Source: JBFWWW01 sp050245975
Lineage (GTDB): Bacteria; Pseudomonadota; Alphaproteobacteria; Rhizobiales; Hyphomicrobiaceae
Direction: 5' to 3'
DNA: 13,728 nt
Assembly (NCBI GenBank): GCA_050245975.1
Contig: JBFWWW010000100.1
Coordinates: 1 to 13,728 of the forward strand
Shown here: positions 7,071 to 13,662 of the stretch, piece by piece
Numbering within the stretch: the first letter of the stretch is position 1
Layout of the letters: every line of letters begins with the position of its first letter
Made by a program: the position numbers and the translations under genes
Notes under the pieces: generated by a model
Databases searched by the model: none
What the model was told of the DNA's origin: nothing
The model's input: only the letters and a program-made list of their open reading frames with translations

Positions 7071-7260
7071 CGATCGCCCGGTGAACAACCGGAAGTCCCA
7101 AAAAAGACGAAAAAACAGGACAGCAGTGCCTGGACTCGAGCCTGAGGGGCCTGCCGTCGGGCCTCCGGTCGATTGGGCTTCCGGCAGCGCGCCGGGCGCG
7201 CTACACAAGGCGCGGAACAAAAGGGGCGCCGCGGCGCGGCTGCAGGGGAACGTCAGGGCA

Positions 7261-8001
7261 ATGGTCGATCGCGACGACAGCTTGTTGAGAGAGGTCGAGG
7301 AAGACCTCAGACGCGAGCGGATCGCCAAGCTCTGGGACGCATATGGCATCTACGCCATCGCTGCGCTGCTGGCGATCATCATCGGCATCGGCGGCTACAA
7401 GTTCATGGAATACCGCCGGATATCCACCGCCCAGGCAGCCGGCACGAAATTCGACGCGGCAACCAAGGACCTGGCAGCCAACAAGTCGGCGGAAGCCGAG
7501 AAGGCGTTGAGCGATCTCGTCTCCAACGGCCCGCGCGGCTATGCTTTGCTGGCACGTCTCAGGATGGCCGCGGCCTATGCCAAAGCCGGCAAGACCGGCG
7601 AGGCGGTCGCGGCCTATGAGCTCATCGGCAAGGAAACCAGTGTCGATCCGCTTCTTGCCAGCTACGCCCGACTGCAGGCGGCGACGCTCCGGCTCGATTC
7701 GGCCGACTGGACGGAGATGCAGAATCGGCTCAACGATCTGGCTGCGGACAAGGCGCCCTGGCGCGCCAGTGCCCGCGAATTGCTGGGCCTGGCCGCCTAC
7801 AAGGCCGGGAAGACGGATGAAGCCAGGCAGTATTTCCTGCAGCTCATCGGCGACAGCACGACACCGCCGGGGATCGCCGAGCGCAGCCGCATCCTGATGG
7901 CGATGATGACGGAAGGGGAACTGTCGCACACGGGCCAGCAGCAGAAGACGGGCGAGGGCGCAGCCCCCGCGCCTGCGCCGGCAGCGCCGAAATCGAACTG
8001 A
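7261..8001 (+). CDS. YfgM-like tetratricopeptide protein, Sec-translocon ancillary type
   Basis: A 246-residue, N-in inner-membrane protein: a charged start (MVDRDDSLLREVEEDLRRERI), one membrane segment at about 29-47, then a helical-repeat (TPR_21-like) domain to about 225 and a Pro/Ala-rich tail. In E. coli, YfgM is a SecYEG-associated protein interacting with periplasmic chaperones; that role is inferred here from architecture and from its position directly before bamB and der. The ATG at 7261 gives the normal family N-terminus. The frame stays open upstream to a GTG at 7081 and beyond, but that would add a Lys/Arg- and Pro-rich extension unlike the family. A purine-rich AGGGG lies at about 7243-7247, rather far from the ATG; CAGGGC touches it. 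bamB follows after 14 bp. Confidence 0.87.
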   Translation: MVDRDDSLLREVEEDLRRERIAKLWDAYGIYAIAALLAIIIGIGGYKFMEYRRISTAQAAGTKFDAATKDLAANKSAEAEKALSDLVSNGPRGYALLARLRMAAAYAKAGKTGEAVAAYELIGKETSVDPLLASYARLQAATLRLDSADWTEMQNRLNDLAADKAPWRASARELLGLAAYKAGKTDEARQYFLQLIGDSTTPPGIAERSRILMAMMTEGELSHTGQQQKTGEGAAPAPAPAAPKSN

Positions 8002-8015
8002 GGGACGGACGGGGG

Positions 8016-9428
8016 ATGGCAGGTACGATCGCACGACTTGGTCCGCAGCCTTTGCAGAAGCCGGCGCCGCGCCGCAGCCTGTCGCGGCTCGCGGTGTCGG
8101 TCGCCCTGGTCTGCAGCGGCGCGCTCGGCGGATGCTCCGACAGCCTGTCGGACCTGAACATGCCGAGCCTGCCCAGCATGCCGAAGCTGTCGAGCCTCAA
8201 TCCCTTCGCCGAGAAGCAGCAGCCGCTGCCGGGCAAGCGCGTTCCCATCGGGCTCGAACAGGACAACGTCACCGGATCGCTGGCCGCCGCGGATCGTCCC
8301 ATCGCCCTGCCGCCGCCGCACGTCAACGACGCCTGGACGCAGCCCGGCGGCGCGTCCAACAACAGCCCCGGCCACCTGGCGCTGAATGCCGCCGTCCGCA
8401 CGGTCTGGAGCGCCGATGCCGGCAAGGGCTCGACCGGCTACGGCAAGCTCACTGCCAGCCCCATCGTCTATGACGGCAAGGTTTTCACGCTGGATGCGGC
8501 CGGCAAGGTATCGGCCTTCAACGCGTCGGGCGGCGGCGCCGTATGGCGCGCCTCGACGACGCCGGCCAACGAGAAGGATTACGAAGGCTTCGGCGGCGGC
8601 CTCGCCGCCGACAACGGCCGCATCTACGCGGCCACCGGCTTCGGCCAGGTCGTCGCGCTCGATCCGCGCAGCGGCAAGGTTCTCTGGGACAAGGCCGTCG
8701 GTGCGCCCGTGCGCTCCTCGCCGACGGCAGCGGGCGACCGCGTCTATGTCGTGACGAAGGACTCGCAGGTCGTCTGCCTGTCCGGCGTCGACGGATCGGA
8801 GCTGTGGACGGCGCGCGGACTGCCCAGCAGCGCCAGCATCCTGTCCAACCCCAGCCCCGCCATCGACGGCGATGTCGTCGTGGTTCCGTACTCGACCGGC
8901 GATGTCGTCGCGCTCAAGGCCTCGGATGGCCAGACGCTGTGGACCGAATCCCTGTCGCGGACCCGCACGGGCTCCTCCCTCGCCGCCCTCAACGACACGG
9001 CGCGGCCTGTCATCGACAGCGGCACGGTCTACGCCGTCGGCCACTCGGGGCGCATGATCGCCGCTCAAGAAAAGACCGGCGAGCGTGTCTGGTCGCTGCC
9101 GATCCCCGGCCTGCAGGCGCCCGTTGTCGTCGGCGACAACGTCTTCGTGGTCGATACCGGCGGCCAGCTCATGGCCATCACCCGCCGCGACGGCAAGGTC
9201 CAGTGGACCGCCAAGCTGCCGGGCAGCACGACGTGGTCGGGCCCGGTCCTCGCCGGCAACAAGCTCTGGCTCACCTCGGCCAAGGGCCAGCTCGTCGGCG
9301 TCGCGGCATCCACCGGCAAGGTTGAAAGCACGCAGGATCTCGGCCAGCCGATCTATATCGCGCCGATCGTTGCCGGCGGCCGCATGTATGTGCTGACCGA
9401 CAAGGCACGGCTGATCGCCCTCAATTGA
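8016..9428 (+). CDS. bamB: Outer-membrane assembly lipoprotein BamB (beta-propeller)
   Basis: A 470-residue lipoprotein component of the BAM complex that inserts beta-barrel proteins in the outer membrane. It has a lipoprotein signal peptide with lipobox LGGC, so Cys40 should be the lipidated first residue after cleavage. A serine/proline-rich linker then leads to a PQQ-type beta-propeller: repeated G-x-x-x-W motifs appear near residues 175 (GAVW), 225 (KVLW), 262 (SELW), 308 (QTLW), 357 (ERVW) and 396 (KVQW), with the matching V.v.d..g.l.Al.a strands. It is longer than E. coli BamB (about 390) because of the N-terminal region. The ATG is preceded by a G-rich string (GGACGGGGG) that could serve as ribosome site. 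Its place between the yfgM-like gene and der matches the E. coli order and supports the call. Confidence 0.93.
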   Translation: MAGTIARLGPQPLQKPAPRRSLSRLAVSVALVCSGALGGCSDSLSDLNMPSLPSMPKLSSLNPFAEKQQPLPGKRVPIGLEQDNVTGSLAAADRPIALPPPHVNDAWTQPGGASNNSPGHLALNAAVRTVWSADAGKGSTGYGKLTASPIVYDGKVFTLDAAGKVSAFNASGGGAVWRASTTPANEKDYEGFGGGLAADNGRIYAATGFGQVVALDPRSGKVLWDKAVGAPVRSSPTAAGDRVYVVTKDSQVVCLSGVDGSELWTARGLPSSASILSNPSPAIDGDVVVVPYSTGDVVALKASDGQTLWTESLSRTRTGSSLAALNDTARPVIDSGTVYAVGHSGRMIAAQEKTGERVWSLPIPGLQAPVVVGDNVFVVDTGGQLMAITRRDGKVQWTAKLPGSTTWSGPVLAGNKLWLTSAKGQLVGVAASTGKVESTQDLGQPIYIAPIVAGGRMYVLTDKARLIALN

Positions 9429-9490
9429 ACCGCAGCGCGTTTCGCGGTAGGGCTGCGCACCCGCTCAGGCCCCCGGACGCGTTGCAGGTC

Positions 9491-10867
9491 ATGCTTCCCA
9501 CCATCGTCATTGTCGGTCGTCCCAACGTCGGCAAGTCGACGCTGTTCAACCGTCTGTCGGCCAAGCGCGCCGCCCTCGTGTCCGACATGCCCGGTCTGAC
9601 GCGCGACAGGCGCGAAGGCGAGGCGACCATAGCCGGGCACCCCGTCCGGCTGGTCGATACCGCAGGCCTCGAGGAGGCCCCGCCCGGCTCCATCGGAGCG
9701 CGCATGCGCGCGCAGAGCGAAGCCGCGCTCACCAAGGCCGACCTCGTCCTCTTCGTGATCGACGCGCGGGCCGGCGTGACACCCACCGACACCGCGTTCT
9801 CGCGCCGCGTGCGCGCTGCCGGCAAGCCCGTGATCCTCGTCGCCAACAAATGCGAGTCCCGCACCGGCGCCGAGGGCCTCTACGAGGCCTTCAGCCTCGG
9901 GCTTGGCGAGCCGATCGCCGTCTCCGCCGAGCACGGCGACGGCCTCGGCGCCCTGGAGCGCGACATGCTTGCGGCGCTGGGGCTCAAGCCGGTGTTGAAG
10001 CCGCGCGGCAAGGGCGCGCGCGCGGACGAGGAGACGCCTCCGCCGGCCGATGTCGACCGGCCCATCCGCGTCGCCATCGTCGGCCGGCCCAACGCCGGCA
10101 AATCGACGCTCGTCAACGCGCTCGTCGGCGAGGAGCGCATGATCACCGGCCCCGAGCCCGGCCTCACGCGCGATGCCGTCGCGACCGACTTCACATGGAA
10201 GGGCCGCACGCTACGCCTCTTCGACACCGCGGGATTGCGGCGCAAGGCGCGCATCAGCGCTACGGCCGAGAAGCTTGCGGCCTCCGATGCGGTGCGCGCC
10301 ATCCGCTTTGCCGAGGTCGTGGTGCTGCTGATCGATGCGGAGCGTCCGCTCGAGCATCAGGATCTGACGATCGGCGACATGGTGACGGAGGAAGGACGCG
10401 CCCTGGTCGTCGCCATCAACAAGTGGGACCTCGTCGCCAACAAGCAGGCGGCGCTGAAGGACATCCGCGAAACGGTGAGCGAGAAGCTCGCCCAGGTCCC
10501 CGGCGTGCCCCTTGTCACGCTGTCGGCGTTGGGCGAGCGCGGGCTCGACACGCTGATGACCGAGGTCCTGCGCATTTACGACATCTGGAATCGCCGCGTG
10601 TCGACGCCGGACCTCAACCGCTGGCTCGGCGAGGCGCTCGAACGTCACGCGCCGCCTGCGGCCAAGGGGCGCCGCGTCAAGATCCGCTTCATGACGCAGC
10701 CGTCGGCGCGGCCGCCCACGTTCGTGGCCTTCTGCTCGCGTCCCGACGCCTTGCCCAAGGCCTATCTGCGCTATCTGACCAACAGCCTGCGCGAAACGTT
10801 CGATCTGCCGGGCGTGCCGATCCGGTTCGGTCTGCGCAAGGGCGACAACCCCTACGTGCGCCGCTAG
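9491..10867 (+). CDS. der: Ribosome biogenesis GTPase Der (EngA)
   Basis: A 458-residue protein with two GTPase domains in tandem and a C-terminal KH-like domain, needed for 50S subunit maturation; cytoplasmic. Domain 1 has P-loop GRPNVGKS (9-16), DTAGL (56-60) and a G4 motif NKCE (119-122), where most bacteria have NKxD; alphaproteobacterial Der often has NKxE. Domain 2 has GRPNAGKS (198-205), DTAGLRRKARI (245-255) and NKWD (310-313). The KH-like part runs from about 370 to GDNPYVRR. The start at ATG 9491 (MLPTIVIVGRPN) matches the family N-terminus. A TTG at 9425 overlaps the bamB stop and would add 22 residues; it is less likely, although a TTGA overlap could couple translation. It is the last gene of the yfgM-bamB-der unit. 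Confidence 0.97.
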   Translation: MLPTIVIVGRPNVGKSTLFNRLSAKRAALVSDMPGLTRDRREGEATIAGHPVRLVDTAGLEEAPPGSIGARMRAQSEAALTKADLVLFVIDARAGVTPTDTAFSRRVRAAGKPVILVANKCESRTGAEGLYEAFSLGLGEPIAVSAEHGDGLGALERDMLAALGLKPVLKPRGKGARADEETPPPADVDRPIRVAIVGRPNAGKSTLVNALVGEERMITGPEPGLTRDAVATDFTWKGRTLRLFDTAGLRRKARISATAEKLAASDAVRAIRFAEVVVLLIDAERPLEHQDLTIGDMVTEEGRALVVAINKWDLVANKQAALKDIRETVSEKLAQVPGVPLVTLSALGERGLDTLMTEVLRIYDIWNRRVSTPDLNRWLGEALERHAPPAAKGRRVKIRFMTQPSARPPTFVAFCSRPDALPKAYLRYLTNSLRETFDLPGVPIRFGLRKGDNPYVRR

Positions 10868-10885
10868 CTGTCGAGAGAGTGGCCT

Positions 10886-10981
10886 GAAAATACAGCGGGC
10901 GGGGCACAGGCAGCGAACCCAACAAGCTGCCGTGCACTCCCGCCCGCACGGGCGTCAGCCGCATACTGGCGCCGCTCCGGA
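10886..10981 (-). ncRNA. Candidate minus-strand small RNA between der and holC
   Basis: Predicted from signals only. On the minus strand, TTGCAA (11015-11010), 16 bp, then TATATC (10993-10988) resemble a promoter and would start a transcript near 10981. It would contain a hairpin with stem GGCGCCAG/CTGACGCC (10973-10966 and 10958-10951) and then a long GC-rich hairpin (10947-10895). The latter pairs GCGGGCGGG, GCAC and GGCAGC blocks with their complements around an 11-base loop, and is followed by TGTATTTTC, a terminator-like T-rich end found on this strand only. Length would be about 95-100 nt. It lacks the GGAAGGAAGCAGCC-type loop of SRP RNA and I do not recognise it as 6S or another named RNA. 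Confidence 0.35.
10895..10947 (-). terminator. Strong GC-rich hairpin with T-rich tail on the minus strand
   Basis: The left arm (10895-10914) and right arm (10926-10947) pair over 19 bases in three blocks, interrupted by one single-base and one three-base bulge, with an 11-base loop. The T-rich tail (TGTATTTTC) follows only when read leftward, so it suits termination of a minus-strand transcript, either a local small RNA or read-through from the CoA-transferase gene. For der it could still act as a 3'-end stabilising hairpin. Confidence 0.55.
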
Positions 10982-11045
10982 CCACGGGATATAGGTCGGC
11001 CGTCGCGCATTGCAAGAGCGTGGCGCGACAGATTGCGAGCGGACA

Positions 11046-11498
11046 TTGGCAGCGACCGAAGTGCTCTTCTATCACCTGGAGCGGCAGCCGCTCGAGAGCG
11101 TCCTGCCGGGGCTCGTCGAGCGCACGCTGGCGCGCGGCTGGCGCGCCGTCATTCAGGCCGGCTCCGAGGAGCGCGTGGCCGCGCTCGACACGCTGCTGTG
11201 GACCTACCGCGACGACAGCTTCCTGCCGCACGGCACGCCGGAGTTCGCGCCGGACCGTCATCCCGTGCTGCTGACGACCCACGGCACGAACCCCAACGGC
11301 GCCACGGTGCGCTTCCTCGTCGACGGGGCCGCGATGGACGACTTCAGCGGCTACGAGCGCATCGTGTTTCTGTTCGACGGACATGATGCCGCAGCACTCG
11401 ACCAGGCGCGCGCCCACTGGAAATCCGCCAAGGCCGCCGGCTGCGCCGTCACCTACTGGCAGCAGACGCCGCAGGGACGCTGGGAAAAGAAAGCCTAG
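11046..11498 (+). CDS. holC: DNA polymerase III chi subunit
   Basis: A 150-residue HolC, the clamp-loader-associated chi subunit that links DNA polymerase III to single-strand-binding protein. The family signatures are clear: TEVLFYHLERQPLE at the N-terminus, LLWTYRDDSFLPHG (50-63), PVLLTTHGTNPNGA and the ending YWQQTPQGRWEKKA. The likely start is TTG at 11046, because it begins two to three residues before the conserved TEVLFYHLE and has GAGCGG a few bases upstream; no suitable ATG exists, and a TTG at 11010 would add 12 unrelated residues. It follows der by 178 bp of structured DNA, so it probably has its own promoter. In many alphaproteobacteria holC lies next to pepA, which is not seen here. 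It converges on the CoA-transferase gene. Confidence 0.94.
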   Translation: MAATEVLFYHLERQPLESVLPGLVERTLARGWRAVIQAGSEERVAALDTLLWTYRDDSFLPHGTPEFAPDRHPVLLTTHGTNPNGATVRFLVDGAAMDDFSGYERIVFLFDGHDAAALDQARAHWKSAKAAGCAVTYWQQTPQGRWEKKA

Positions 11499-11501
11499 CG
11501 C

Positions 11502-11520
11502 AGCGGCTCATTTGGCCGCT
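11502..11520. terminator. Hairpin between convergent holC and CoA-transferase genes
   Basis: AGCGGC (11502-11507) and GCCGCT (11515-11520) form a 6-bp perfect stem with a 7-base loop containing the TGA stop of the CoA-transferase (11508-11510 on the minus strand). On the plus strand a short TTG follows the stem. Possible weak two-way terminator; very similar in sequence to the hairpin at 355-375. Confidence 0.3.
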
Positions 11521-12692
11521 TTGACGTCCAGCGCGGCGGCAATGTCCGCCTCGGCCAGCCCGGCTTCGCGCAGGACGGCGGCCGTGTCGGCGCCAAGCAG
11601 GGGCGGGGGCACATCGGGCTCCTTCGTAACGCCATCCACGGTCACCGGCTGTCGCAATGTCCGCACCACGGGCGTGTCGGCGGCGAAGCTCGTCGTGAAG
11701 AATCCGACGTCGTCCAGATGCGGATCGGAGAGCAGGTCGGCCGGCCTGCGCACAGGCTGCGAAGGGATGTCGAGCCGCTCCAGGATTTCGAGCCACTCCT
11801 TGGTGGTGCGCGTCTTCAGCGCCTCGGCGAGCACCGCGTAGAGCTGGTCGACGCGGCGGCTGCGCTCCGTCACGTCCTGAAACCAGGGCTCGGCGATGAT
11901 GTCGGCGCGTCCGATCTCTTTCAGCATGCGGATCCAGGCCGCCGTCGAATAGGGAAGCACGCCAACCCATCCGTCGCTCGTCGCGTAGGGCCGCCGGTCT
12001 GTCGACATCACGCGCTGATAGCCGACCTTGCCGTCCTGCTCGAACGTCGCCGCGCCGAGGTGTTCGCAAAGGTTGAAAGCCGCCATGGCCTCGTACATCG
12101 GGACTTCGATATAGCCCGGCGCCTCTCCTGTGCGTTCGCGGTGAAAGAGCGCCGCCAGCACGGCGTACACGAGGTGGAGCCCCGAGACCTTGTCGGCCGC
12201 GATGCTGGGCGCGTAGATCGGCACGCCGTCGCGCACCTCGAACAGGCCGGCAAATCCGGACGCGGCCTGGATCACGTCGTCGAACGCCGGCTTGCCGGCG
12301 TAGCGTCCCTTGCTGCCGAAGCCCACCGCGGCGGCATAGATGGCGCGCGGATTGAGCGCACGCACCGCGTCGAAGCCGAACCCCAGCTTGTCCATCGCCT
12401 TCTGGCGCATGTTGTGCACGAAGATGTCGGCCGTGGGCACCAGATGCGCCAAGGCCTTGCGCCCGGCGGCGCTCTTGAGGTCCAGCACGACCGAGCGCTT
12501 GTTGCGGTTGTTGTTGGCGAAGACGGCGCTGAGCCCCGCCGTCACCGGGGCTATGGGGCGCATTCCCTCGCCCTCGGGCGGCTCCACCTTGATGACCTCG
12601 GCGCCGAGATCGCCGAGAATCTGCGTCGCAAACGGCCCGAGAATGATGGCCGTGAGATCGAGAACCCGCACACCCTTGAGGAGTGGATACAT
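11508..12692 (-). CDS. CaiB/BaiF family (class III) CoA-transferase
   Basis: A 394-residue class III CoA-transferase, full length for the family. These enzymes move CoA between carboxylic acids through an aspartyl-CoA anhydride. The N-terminus (LLKGVRVLDLT...LGPFATQILGDLGAEVIKVEPPEG) is diagnostic, NRNKRSVVLDLK follows at about 63-73, and the active-site Asp is most likely Asp138 in PAFDDVIQAASG. GYIEVPMYEAM (in the middle) and the PLLGADTAAVL end are also typical. The start at ATG 12692 (MYPLLKG) fits the family and has GAGG five bases upstream; an in-frame ATG at 12839 would add 49 Arg-rich residues and is rejected. The substrate cannot be told from sequence; formyl-, carnitine-, 2-methylacyl- and succinyl-CoA users all belong here. 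It is an orphan, with no acyl-CoA dehydrogenase or ligase beside it, but it diverges from a TetR regulator. Confidence 0.93.
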   Translation of the reverse strand: MYPLLKGVRVLDLTAIILGPFATQILGDLGAEVIKVEPPEGEGMRPIAPVTAGLSAVFANNNRNKRSVVLDLKSAAGRKALAHLVPTADIFVHNMRQKAMDKLGFGFDAVRALNPRAIYAAAVGFGSKGRYAGKPAFDDVIQAASGFAGLFEVRDGVPIYAPSIAADKVSGLHLVYAVLAALFHRERTGEAPGYIEVPMYEAMAAFNLCEHLGAATFEQDGKVGYQRVMSTDRRPYATSDGWVGVLPYSTAAWIRMLKEIGRADIIAEPWFQDVTERSRRVDQLYAVLAEALKTRTTKEWLEILERLDIPSQPVRRPADLLSDPHLDDVGFFTTSFAADTPVVRTLRQPVTVDGVTKEPDVPPPLLGADTAAVLREAGLAEADIAAALDVKAAK

Positions 12693-12926
12693 GCCGCCCT
12701 CGCCCCGTCGACCACCCGCGCCTGCCGTGCCATCGTCGTAACACCTGCGCCGTGGCGTGCAAAACGTCGTCTTGCCGTGCCCTGCTGGTCGCCTGGAGAC
12801 GCCTTTTGTCTGCATTTGGCGGCGTTGCCGGCGGACCATCGCCCAACCACCGCCGACCCGGCCGCACCCGCCTTCCGATCACGGACCCGTGATCCGGCCG
12901 ACCCGCCCGCCACCGGCCACCCGGCC

Positions 12927-12955
12927 TTGACAGCGCCGCAATCCCGCTTCAAACA
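12927..12955 (+). promoter_or_regulatory. Probable tetR promoter
   Basis: A perfect TTGACA -35 (12927-12932) is followed after 17 bp by CAAACA (12950-12955), a poor -10. The -10 position falls inside the left arm of the palindrome, the usual geometry for repression by a bound TetR dimer. Confidence 0.45.
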
Positions 12956-12976
12956 AAACGATCATTCGTTTTGTTT
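12951..12976. promoter_or_regulatory. 26-bp palindromic operator, probably of the TetR regulator
   Basis: AAACAAAACGA (12951-12961) and TCGTTTTGTTT (12966-12976) are exact reverse complements separated by TCAT. Size, symmetry and place (45 bp before the tetR ATG, overlapping its predicted -10) fit a TetR-family dimer site. The AT-rich arms stand out from the GC-rich surroundings. Autoregulation is the simplest reading; control of the divergent CoA-transferase, starting about 260 bp away, is possible. Confidence 0.7.
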
Positions 12977-13021
12977 TGTGCAATGCGAGAATAAGTCGCC
13001 GCTCGCACCCGGGGCCTGCCG

Positions 13022-13654
13022 ATGCCGAAACTCAAGCCTGAGACCCACGCGGCCCGGCGCGAGCACATCCTCGACGCGGCCGAGCGCTGCTTTGCCCAGT
13101 CCGGCTTCCATCCGACCACCATGCAGGACATCTGCCGCGCCGCCGGCGTCAGCCCGGGCGCCGTCTACGGCTATTTCGACAGCAAGGAAGCGCTGATTGC
13201 CGGCATCTCGGAGCGCGACCGGCAGGAATTTTCCGAGCGGCTGGCAGCGCTCGCCGACGCGCCCGACTTCATGCAGGCGCTGGCGACGCTGGGTGAGCAC
13301 TATTTCCTGACCGAGCCCGCCGACAGCCACCGCATGTGCATCGAGATCGGGCTCGAGTCGACGCGCAACCCGCGCGTCGGCGAAATCTTCCGCCGCTTCG
13401 ACAGCTATCTCGTCGAGGGCTTCGAGACGCTGTTCCAGCGCATGAAGGACGAGGGCCGCATCGCGCCGGCCCTCGACATCCCGACGACGGTGCGTGTGTT
13501 CAGCATCATCGCCGACGGCATGTTCTGGCGCCGTGCCGTCGATCCCGGTTTCGACGCGCAGAAAATGCTGCCCGCCGTGCTGTCCCAGATCCGCGCCCTG
13601 CTCAATCCCGTCGCGTCGGCTGCATCCCAGCCCGCGTCGCATCAGTCAGAATGA
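13022..13654 (+). CDS. TetR/AcrR family transcriptional regulator
   Basis: A 210-residue regulator. The N-terminal helix-turn-helix domain (about 10-58) is typical: RREHILDAAERCFAQSGF, then TTMQDICRAAGVSPGAVYGYFDSKEALI. The C-terminal two thirds (about 65-200) form the usual helical ligand-binding and dimer domain, which does not reveal the ligand. The ATG at 13022 gives a normal family N-terminus and has GGGG about seven bases upstream. The 26-bp palindrome before it is the likely binding site. The next gene begins 8 bp after the stop and its ribosome site overlaps the tetR stop, so the two are probably co-transcribed. TetR genes placed like this often control a downstream efflux pump, but here the downstream gene is cut off and that remains a guess. 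Confidence 0.93.
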   Translation: MPKLKPETHAARREHILDAAERCFAQSGFHPTTMQDICRAAGVSPGAVYGYFDSKEALIAGISERDRQEFSERLAALADAPDFMQALATLGEHYFLTEPADSHRMCIEIGLESTRNPRVGEIFRRFDSYLVEGFETLFQRMKDEGRIAPALDIPTTVRVFSIIADGMFWRRAVDPGFDAQKMLPAVLSQIRALLNPVASAASQPASHQSE

Positions 13655-13662
13655 GGCGTCCC

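Larger units (their letters stand above)
6740..7260. other. Long intergenic region and leader before yfgM-like gene
   Basis: About 520 bp between divergent genes. From left to right it holds: a CtrA-box-like site (6869-6885) next to a TATCAT -10-like element facing left; a CCACCT/AGGTGG inverted repeat (6937-6942/6957-6962); two exact copies of CCCGGCTTGCCAG; a 10-bp inverted repeat enclosing about 70 bases (6981-7070); an ATGCGT/ACGCAT hairpin (7028-7043); and an A-rich stretch (about 7098-7121), unusual for this DNA. No tRNA cloverleaf forms despite a GGTTCGATCC string at 7046-7055, and I do not recognise a riboswitch. Confidence 0.5.
12693..13021. other. Divergent intergenic region, CoA-transferase/tetR
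   Basis: A 329-bp gap. The right end holds the TTGACA promoter element and the 26-bp palindrome placed before tetR. The left 230 bp are GC-rich and lack a clear feature; on the minus strand TTGCAC, 16 bp, TACGAC is a poor promoter candidate for the CoA-transferase, about 65-90 bp before its ATG. No small gene is convincing. Confidence 0.45.

Noticed and set aside
9425..9490. Der start at TTG 9425 overlapping the bamB stop
   Set aside because: It adds 22 residues not found in the family, while ATG 9491 gives the usual start just before the first P-loop. Kept as a minor alternative.
10886..10981. SRP (4.5S) RNA or 6S RNA between der and holC
   Set aside because: The conserved SRP loop sequence (GGAAGGAAGCAGCC type) is absent, and the arrangement of one short and one long terminal hairpin lacks the central open bubble of 6S RNA as far as I can fold by eye.
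12693..12839. 49-residue N-terminal extension of the CoA-transferase
   Set aside because: Arg-rich and unlike the family; the ATG at 12692 has a good ribosome site and the standard N-terminus.
11718..13196. A 492-codon plus-strand frame antisense to the CoA-transferase
   Set aside because: Shadow of the CoA-transferase codons, running out of frame into tetR; low-complexity Arg/Pro-rich translation.
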